Assembly: GCA_019312705.1 (NCBI GenBank)
Contig: JAFDCW010000032.1
Span: 1 to 13,135 of the forward strand
Reading direction: 5' to 3'
Length of the DNA: 13,135 nucleotides
Source of the DNA: Deltaproteobacteria bacterium
GTDB taxonomy: Bacteria > Myxococcota > Polyangia > Polyangiales > B10-G4
The notes under the pieces are model-generated. The model searched no databases. It was not told the origin of the DNA and saw nothing but the letters and a program-made list of their open reading frames with translations. The position numbers and the translations under genes are program-made. Shown one piece after another: positions 1 through 6,900 of this stretch. The first letter of the stretch is position 1. Every line of letters begins with the position of its first letter.

Positions 1-1
1 C

Positions 2-547
2 CTCGAGGTGGACTCGGTCAGCACCACGATGACCCTGCCGGGCAAGCTCGGCTGGGGACTGCGCGGGGACTACGCCAACATCGGCCTAGCCCTCGACATC
101 GAGTACTCGCTGAACAGCCAGAACACATCGGCTTTTATCGTCGGCAAGATGGGCGACATGGAGATCCCCGTGCCCAACGTCTTCAACTGGTCCAACGCCC
201 TGACCCTCCGGGTCGGAGGTGAGTACGACATCGAGCTCGGCGAAGAGAGCACCCTGACCCCCCGCCTCGGCTTCATCTTCGACGACAAGACCGGCCAGAA
301 GGAATGGCCCACGGCCTTTGGCACCCCGCCGACCGCCACCTACTCCCTCACCCTCGGCGTCGGCTACGACGGCGGCCCCTGGGAGGTCAACGCCGCGTAC
401 GCCTACCGCACAGGCAGCACGACCGTCACCGCAGAGGATATCCAGGCCGGCGAAGATATTGCGGCATGCTCATTTTGTGGACATCCGGGGGAGTATTCGA
501 TCAGTCTTCATGGGATGTCCGTGGACTTCTCCTACGATTTCGACTAA
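2..547 (+). CDS. FadL/OmpP1-like outer-membrane beta-barrel protein, 3' part
   Basis: This is the C-terminal part of a gene whose start lies upstream of the window; the frame is open from base 2, and the GTG at 8 is an internal codon. About 181 residues are visible. They show alternating hydrophobic/polar strands typical of a beta-barrel, including a PNVFNWSNALTLRVGGEYDI stretch and LTPRLGFIFDD. This 'N-W-x-N-x-x-x-x-R-x-G-x-E-Y' pattern near the C-terminus is characteristic of the OmpP1/FadL/TodX family, which takes up hydrophobic compounds such as long-chain fatty acids across the outer membrane. The protein ends FSYDFD, so the usual terminal Phe of a barrel is the penultimate residue. An unusual CxxC (467-478) lies in what should be the last extracellular loop. 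The substrate is unknown. Family call is fairly sure; another porin-like barrel is the alternative. Confidence 0.72.
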   Translation, partial: LEVDSVSTTMTLPGKLGWGLRGDYANIGLALDIEYSLNSQNTSAFIVGKMGDMEIPVPNVFNWSNALTLRVGGEYDIELGEESTLTPRLGFIFDDKTGQKEWPTAFGTPPTATYSLTLGVGYDGGPWEVNAAYAYRTGSTTVTAEDIQAGEDIAACSFCGHPGEYSISLHGMSVDFSYDFD

Positions 548-594
548 TCGGCCTCAAAACAATGCCCTGGCGAGCACCAAACCCGCGGGAGCGG

Positions 595-600
595 TACACT
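595..600 (+). promoter_or_regulatory. Candidate -10 element (TACACT) for the lipoprotein gene
   Basis: TACACT fits the TAnnnT consensus and lies 6 bases before the ATG at 607 and 24 bases before the ATG at 625. No convincing -35 hexamer is visible at normal spacing. The interval 548-594 between the barrel gene and this site shows no clear terminator, so transcription from upstream is also possible. Confidence 0.22.
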
Positions 601-608
601 GCCCGCAT

Positions 609-613
609 GGAGG
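609..613 (+). promoter_or_regulatory. Shine-Dalgarno GGAGG for the lipoprotein start at 625
   Basis: GGAGG followed by AAAG lies 11 bases before the ATG at 625, slightly long spacing. It overlaps the alternative ATG at 607. It favours 625 as the start unless the transcript begins at or near 607 and is leaderless. Confidence 0.5.
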
Positions 614-624
614 AAAGACAACTA

Positions 625-1272
625 ATGACTTCTTGGAATCAATCCCTTTTTCTCGTGCTGCTCGTCAGCTCCCTCGTGGCCTTCGGCTGTGGTGACGACG
701 ACCCCGTGACCGACAGCGGCACGACCCCGACCGACACCGGCACCGGTGGCGACACGGGCATGGACTCCGGTCCGCCTTGCCCCAGCGCGGGCGACTACTG
801 GACGGGTGCGGGCGACGCCTGCACGAACACCGACGACCTCACGGGCATCATGCGCGAGGATTACGGCGACGACATGGACATGAGCGTCAACGACATCGCC
901 GGCGCTTGCGCCGTCGAGTGCCTCGCCGACCCCGATTTCGTGGTCTGTTCGAGTGCCTGCATCGTGCGCGACACCGAGACCGCCGTCAGCGGTGCCTGTG
1001 CGGCTTGTTTCTCCGGCAGCACCGCTTGCGCCGCGCAGTTCTGCGCCGGCCCCTGCCTCGCCGACGCCGCGAGCGACGCCTGCATCGACTGTCGCGCCGG
1101 CGAAGGCACGAACAGCTGTATGTTCGACTGCACCCAAGAGTACTACGACTGCTCCGGCATCCCCCGCGACACGGGTGACGCTGGCACCGACGCCGGCACC
1201 GACGCCGGCGGCGACGCTGGCGGCGACGCTGGCGGCGACGCCGGCGGCGACGCTGGCGGCGACGCCGGCTGA
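625..1272 (+). CDS. Cysteine-rich lipoprotein with C-terminal DAGG repeat
   Basis: A 215-aa predicted secreted lipoprotein of unknown function. Residues 7-21 are hydrophobic (SLFLVLLVSSLVAFG), followed by Cys22, the likely lipidation site. The lipobox AFGC is atypical because Ala rather than Leu is at -3, and the n-region has no positive charge. Gly follows Cys22, so no inner-membrane retention Asp is present, which fits an outer-membrane destination. Residues 23-50 form an Asp/Thr/Gly linker. Residues 51-178 carry 16 Cys, many in Cx3C or Cx2C pairs (CAVEC, CSSAC, CAAC, CAGPC, CIDC, CMFDC), which suggests up to eight disulfides. The tail is a DAGT/DAGG repeat. The 625 start has an SD; an in-frame ATG at 607 would add six residues. 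A strong terminator follows. Similar Cys-rich lipoproteins are common in myxobacteria, but no family function is recognised. Confidence 0.85.
   Translation: MTSWNQSLFLVLLVSSLVAFGCGDDDPVTDSGTTPTDTGTGGDTGMDSGPPCPSAGDYWTGAGDACTNTDDLTGIMREDYGDDMDMSVNDIAGACAVECLADPDFVVCSSACIVRDTETAVSGACAACFSGSTACAAQFCAGPCLADAASDACIDCRAGEGTNSCMFDCTQEYYDCSGIPRDTGDAGTDAGTDAGGDAGGDAGGDAGGDAGGDAG
1177..1269 (+). repeat. 12-bp tandem repeat encoding DAGT/DAGG
   Basis: Eight consecutive DAG units: two DAGT, five DAGG and a final DAG ending at the stop codon. The DNA unit is GACGCYGGCGGC, with only C/T changes at one wobble position in the DAGG part, so recent unit gain or loss is plausible. It encodes a flexible acidic tail. 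Confidence 0.93.
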
Positions 1273-1292
1273 GTCCAAACACCACGCGAACG

Positions 1293-1330
1293 ACGCCCGT
1301 CGCTCTTTCGAGCGGCGGGCGTTTTTCTTT
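1293..1330 (+). terminator. Rho-independent terminator after the lipoprotein gene
   Basis: The 13-base arms at 1293-1305 and 1310-1322 pair perfectly if one G-U wobble is allowed, around a TTTC loop. A T-rich tract (TTTTTCTTT, 1322-1330) follows. The stem starts 21 bases after the stop codon and isolates the lipoprotein gene from the next one. Confidence 0.93.
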
Positions 1331-1356
1331 CCGTCAGCACTGGGGCCAAGCTCTGA

Positions 1357-1362
1357 TAGCCT
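1357..1362 (+). promoter_or_regulatory. Candidate -10 element (TAGCCT), near-leaderless spacing
   Basis: TAGCCT fits TAnnnT and ends 8 bases before the ATG at 1371, the spacing expected if the transcript starts at or next to the ATG. No Shine-Dalgarno is visible before this gene. A new promoter is needed here because a strong terminator lies just upstream. Confidence 0.28.
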
Positions 1363-1370
1363 CACGGTGC

Positions 1371-2024
1371 ATGGCCCAAGAGGACGACAAGCCCAAGGAC
1401 GACGCTGCAAAAGATCGCGCGCCCTACAAGACCAACCCGGGTTACGGGCCCCTCGGCAGCCGCCCCGCCGATACCCTGGTCGACGATCCGAATGCCGGCG
1501 ATCGCCGCGTACCCCCCACCGAGCAGCCCCCGGCCCCCGCACCGGCACCGGCCCCAGCAGCCGCACCAACGCACCGAGGCACCCCGGTCATCGAGATCGA
1601 GGTCATCCACGAGCACGGTCCGGCGCCGAGCACCGACCGGCCCTTCCGCACCGTCGAGGTCTGGACGCGCAACCGCATCTACACCCTCGACGCGGTCCTG
1701 GTATGCATCGAGGTGACGGACCGAGCGTCGCGGCAGATCGTCGGGGACCACCCCTTCCTGGGCATGCGCCTCGTCGGCGGTCAACACCGCGAGGGCGAGC
1801 GAATCGAACTCAGCCATCCATTCCCCCGCCCCGGCACCGAAGCGGTCTTCGAGGAGGTCGGCGATATGGTCCGTCCGGGCCGCGCCGGGGGCTTCTCGCG
1901 GACCAGCGCCGTGAGCCGGGTCGTCCTGCGACTGCACATCGTGACCGTGATGCCCAACCACGTCGTGCCGACTTGGGAGGAGATCACCGGGTCGATCCTG
2001 CCCCCCCCGATCAACGGCGACTAG
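1371..2024 (+). CDS. Hypothetical protein with Pro/Ala linker
   Basis: A 217-aa protein I do not recognise. Residues 1-48 are charged and polar (MAQEDDKPKDDAAKDRAP) and probably disordered. Residues 49-66 form a Pro/Ala linker. From about residue 70 a folded domain begins with beta-rich sequence (TPVIEIEVIHEH, RTVEVWTRNRIYTLDAVLVCIEV) and continues to another hydrophobic strand (VVLRLHIVTVMP). No signal peptide or membrane segment is seen, so the protein is probably cytoplasmic. The ATG at 1371 follows the upstream terminator by 40 bases and lacks an SD; translation may be leaderless. The next gene starts 19 bases after the stop, so the two are probably co-transcribed. A C8 tract near the 3' end could allow a frameshift into that gene. 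Codon use is like its neighbours, which supports it over the overlapping frames. Confidence 0.82.
   Translation: MAQEDDKPKDDAAKDRAPYKTNPGYGPLGSRPADTLVDDPNAGDRRVPPTEQPPAPAPAPAPAAAPTHRGTPVIEIEVIHEHGPAPSTDRPFRTVEVWTRNRIYTLDAVLVCIEVTDRASRQIVGDHPFLGMRLVGGQHREGERIELSHPFPRPGTEAVFEEVGDMVRPGRAGGFSRTSAVSRVVLRLHIVTVMPNHVVPTWEEITGSILPPPINGD
2001..2008 (+). repeat. C8 homopolymer near the 3' end of the 1371 gene
   Basis: Eight consecutive C cover two Pro codons and the first two bases of a third, 14 bases before the TAG. A one-base skip or loss here moves translation into the frame of the downstream 59-aa gene with no intervening stop, giving a fusion of about 283 residues. The frames are directly visible; use of the slip is inference. 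Confidence 0.9.
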
Positions 2025-2032
2025 TGCGCAAG

Positions 2033-2039
2033 AAGGTGG
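2033..2039 (+). promoter_or_regulatory. Shine-Dalgarno-like AAGGTGG for the 59-aa gene
   Basis: AAGGTGG ends 4 bases before the ATG at 2044. It supports this ATG as a true start rather than the internal in-frame ATG at codon 35. Confidence 0.55.
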
Positions 2040-2043
2040 AAGC

Positions 2044-2223
2044 ATGGCGCGGACCAAGAAGAGAAAGAAGAAGAAGAACCGGCAGCGGCGTGGCCGGGGA
2101 CGTCACGGAGGCGGCGTGGGAAACAACCGCGAACGTCTCAAGCTAATGAGCATCGGCTGCCTCTTCCTGCTCCTCGTCGCCGCCGCCTCGCTAATCCTCC
2201 CCGAGCTCGTCGCAGGCACCTAG
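2044..2223 (+). CDS. Small basic single-pass membrane protein
   Basis: A 59-aa protein. Residues 1-33 carry 16 Lys/Arg, including a KKRKKKK cluster and an RRGRGRHGGG stretch. Residues 36-52 are hydrophobic (SIGCLFLLLVAAASLIL) and form one probable transmembrane helix, followed by a short PELVAGT tail. By the positive-inside rule the basic N-terminus should face the cytoplasm, where it could touch nucleic acid, acidic lipid or an acidic partner; this is inference. It has an SD and lies 19 bases after the preceding gene, suggesting an operon with it. Its stop is three bases from the stop of convergent hutH. The sharp split between basic and hydrophobic halves is hard to explain as chance in another frame. 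Family unknown. Confidence 0.7.
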   Translation: MARTKKRKKKKNRQRRGRGRHGGGVGNNRERLKLMSIGCLFLLLVAAASLILPELVAGT

Positions 2224-2226
2224 GAG

Positions 2227-3780
<1,554 letters not shown>

Positions 3781-3921
3781 GGGCCGAGGAGGTTCCCCTG
3801 GCCTAGGCGCTGGGTCAACGGGGACCGCCGGGGCGCAACCAGGAAAAGGATGTTTTCTCAGGCTTCTAACCGGAGGCCTGGATCGGTTATCGTACCCGGC
3901 CCGGCGCCCTTTTTCACTACG
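3781..3921. promoter_or_regulatory. Divergent promoter region between hutH and the TPR operon
   Basis: These 141 bases separate two divergent starts and must hold the promoters for both. For the TPR operon the best candidate is TATCGT (3888-3893) with a weak TTCTAA (3864-3869) upstream at 18-base spacing. For hutH only a TTGACC on the minus strand (3813-3818) stands out. An 8-bp palindrome GCCTAGGC lies at 3801-3808. None of these is strong, and no clear operator was found. Confidence 0.35.
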
Positions 3922-6900
3922 ATGACGACTCCTGCTCCCCCCACCATCATTCCGCCCCCCTCGGTCGCCTCGGAGGCCCCGGAGACGCGCATCGCGCGAC
4001 TCCGCGCCGAACTCGAGGCGACGACGGACGCCGAGCAACAGGCGGCCCTTCATCAGGAGATCGGCGTCATCGCCGAATTCGAGGTCGGCAACCCGGGCAG
4101 CGCCGTCAAAGAGTACCTCGCAGCGTTCAACCTCGCTCCAGCGTTCCGCCCGCCCCTCTTCGCGCTCACGCGCATCTTCGAGCGCAAGCGCAGCTTCAAC
4201 AACCTGGGCCGACTGCACGAAGCCGAAGCGACCAACGCGCCCAATGACGTGGACCGGGCATCCGCCCTCTTGGACCAGGCCGCCATCTCCGCCGGGCTCT
4301 CCGGGGACATTGCCGACACCCTCGCGAAAGTGTCGGAGGCCTACGATCTCGACCCCACGTCGGGCGACGTGGCCTTGATGCTCGAGTTCGAGGCGCGCAG
4401 ATCCACGGACTCGGGCCTCATGATGAAGGCCCTCGAGGCGCGCGCGACGCAGAGCCACGACCCGGCGCTCCAGAGCCTCCTCCTCACGGAGCTCGCCCGA
4501 GACCAGGCCGAACAAGGCGCCGTCGACGAAGCGTTCGAGACGATCCGCCGGGCAGTCGCTCTCCCCAACGGTCGGTTCCGCGCGTTGTACCAGATGGAGC
4601 GCCTCGCCCGTGCCCACGACCGCACCGAGGACCTCATCCCTGCCCTCGAGGGGCAGGCTCTACTCGCGGGCGCTGCGGCAAAGGGCGAAGATCGGGGACA
4701 AGGGTCCGGTGCCTTCTCGGTTCGCCGATTCGCGACCGAGGCCAAGGCCGGCGCCGCCGCAGCGGCGCTGCTTTACGAAGCGGCACGCGTTCGACTGAGC
4801 GCCCACGGCGACGCGGCGGGGGCTGCCCACTCGCTGGCCCAGGCCCTCACGATGAGCCCCGATGACGTGCTCCTGCACCAGACGCACATGCTGGCCTGCG
4901 AGCTCGCGGGAGACCTCGAGAGCGCAGCGGTCGAGGCCCGCCGGCTCCTCGAAGAGGGGGCCGAAGGAAGCTTCGGTGCCTCCCTGCACTTCCGCCTGGC
5001 CGAGATCGCCCAGGCAACCGGCGACGAAGCTGGCGCAAAGTCAGCCCTCGCCGGCGCCCTCGCAGCCGACCCGGGGTCCGCGGCGGCGGCGGCGATGCTC
5101 GATGACCTGCTCATCGACCTCGGGGACCACGAAGGGCGCGCGTTGGCCCTCGAAGGCCGCGGGGCTGCGCAGGCGGTGTCGACCGAAGGCCGCGCTCGGG
5201 CCCTGCTGCGCGCGGCAGAGATCTCCGCCACCGACCTCGTCGACTTCGACCGAGCGCGGGCGAGCTACGACCATGCGGTCAGCCTCACCGAAGACAAAGT
5301 CACGCTGCTCCGCGAGCTGTACGGCGCGGCGGTCCGGAGCGGGAGCTGGGACGCCGCCCGGGACGCTCTCCGCATATTGCGGGTACTCCCTGTGGACGAA
5401 GAAGAGCGCAGCGCGCTCTGGTACGACTTGCACCACGTGGTCCGCCACGAGCTCGGCGACGCGGAGGGGGCCGACGCGCTGCTCTCAGACGCCATGGAAG
5501 TCGGAGCCTGCACCTCGTGGGCACCCTACCTTCTACGTTTGCACGCGGCGCGCGCTCGGGACTGGCCGCTGCTCGCCAAGGCCCACGTTGCCCTCGCTGA
5601 CCACACGACCGACGACGAAGCGGCCGGCGCCCATCTCGCGGCGGCGGCTCGCGCCGTGCTGCGCGTCGGCGACGAGGCCCGGGCGATGGAGCTCGCGCGG
5701 CGCGCCCTCGAGCGGTCCCCGGGGCACGGCTATGCAGTCCCGCTCCTCGAAGATCTATTGATCGCGAACGGCGAGGCCGAGGCCGCCGTGGCCCTCTTGC
5801 GCCGGGCGGCTGAGGCCCAGGCCGGCGCCCGGGCGGCGGAGCTCAACCTGCTCATGGCGGGGGCGGCGGCGGAAGCCGGCGGTGACGCGAAGCTCGCCGC
5901 CGAGACCTACGAGCATGCGACCGACCAAGACCCGACCTCCCTCGCCCCGTTGCTCGCATTGCGACGACTGGCCATTCAGGAAGGGGACGTCGACCTGCTC
6001 CTCCGCGCCCGAGAGGGCCTCTCCGAGCGGGAGCTTTCAGCGGGCAAGGCCGGCTGGGCGACCCTCGAACTCGCCGAACACTACGATCTCGTCGCGAACA
6101 AGCCCGAGCTAGCCGAAGCGCGTTACCGCGCAGCCCTCACCTCGCCCACGGTCGCGGCGAGCGCCGCGGCGGCGCTCTCCCTTTTGCCGGCGAAGGAGGT
6201 CGCGCCGAGCGCACGCATCGAAGCCTACCGAACCCTCCTCGACGCGGCCCCGGAGGGGCCGGCACGGGTAGGGCTGCTCCGGGCGATCACTGCCGAGGGT
6301 TCGCATAAGCGCGCGGACATGGCCGCCGCTGCCGAGGCAGCGAAGGCCCTGAGCGACCGGGACCCGAGCGACGTGATGGCCGCCTGGGCGCGCATCACTG
6401 GCGGGGCCACCGGCCCTGAGCGGGCCGACGCCTGGGTGAACCTCGCGAGTGCTGCAGAGGACCCCGAGACTCGCGCCGAACTCACGCTCCTCGGCCTCCG
6501 GGCGAAGCTCGTGGCCCAGGGCGACGACGCTGTCGACGACGCCTTTTTGTTGGCTCAGGAGATCGGAGCGGCGACCCCAGAGATTGCGGCATCGGGCATC
6601 GCCCTCGACGAAACCCTCGCCGCCGGGGACGACCCGGAAGCGAGAGCCGAAGCCCTCGGGGCGCGCCTCCTGCACGCGGGCAAGGGCGCTGGCCCTCTCC
6701 AGGCTGCGGTCGGCCGAGCGCTGGTCGCTGCCGGCCAACCCGAAGAGGCGTACCGCAACCTGCGCGCGGTCCTCGACAAGGACCCCAAGGACCTGTCGAG
6801 CTGGGAAGCGCTGCGCCTCGCCGCCCGAGGCGCCGAAGAGTGGGCCGATGTCGTCAAGGCCTGCGACACCCTCGCCAAGAATTGCGAAGGCGAGCTCGAA

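Noticed and set aside
1177..1269. Tandem repeats as a possible CRISPR array
   Set aside because: Units are contiguous 12-mers without spacers and stay in the lipoprotein frame.
622..1569. Minus-strand open frame of 315 codons
   Set aside because: It runs antisense through two better genes and the terminator; low-complexity Ala/Gly/Val/Arg composition.
953..2146. Plus-strand open frame of 397 codons
   Set aside because: It crosses the lipoprotein 3' end, the terminator and the 1371 gene; its Arg/Pro/Ala-rich product is typical of an off-frame shadow in GC-rich DNA.
3899..3915. GGCGCC followed by a T run as a terminator
   Set aside because: The 6-bp palindrome leaves no loop for a hairpin, and no gene on the plus strand ends just upstream.
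3781..4617. Upstream extension of the hutH frame to 796 residues
   Set aside because: The added 279 residues have no relation to the lyase family and lie antisense to the TPR gene; the family N-terminus matches the ATG at 3780.
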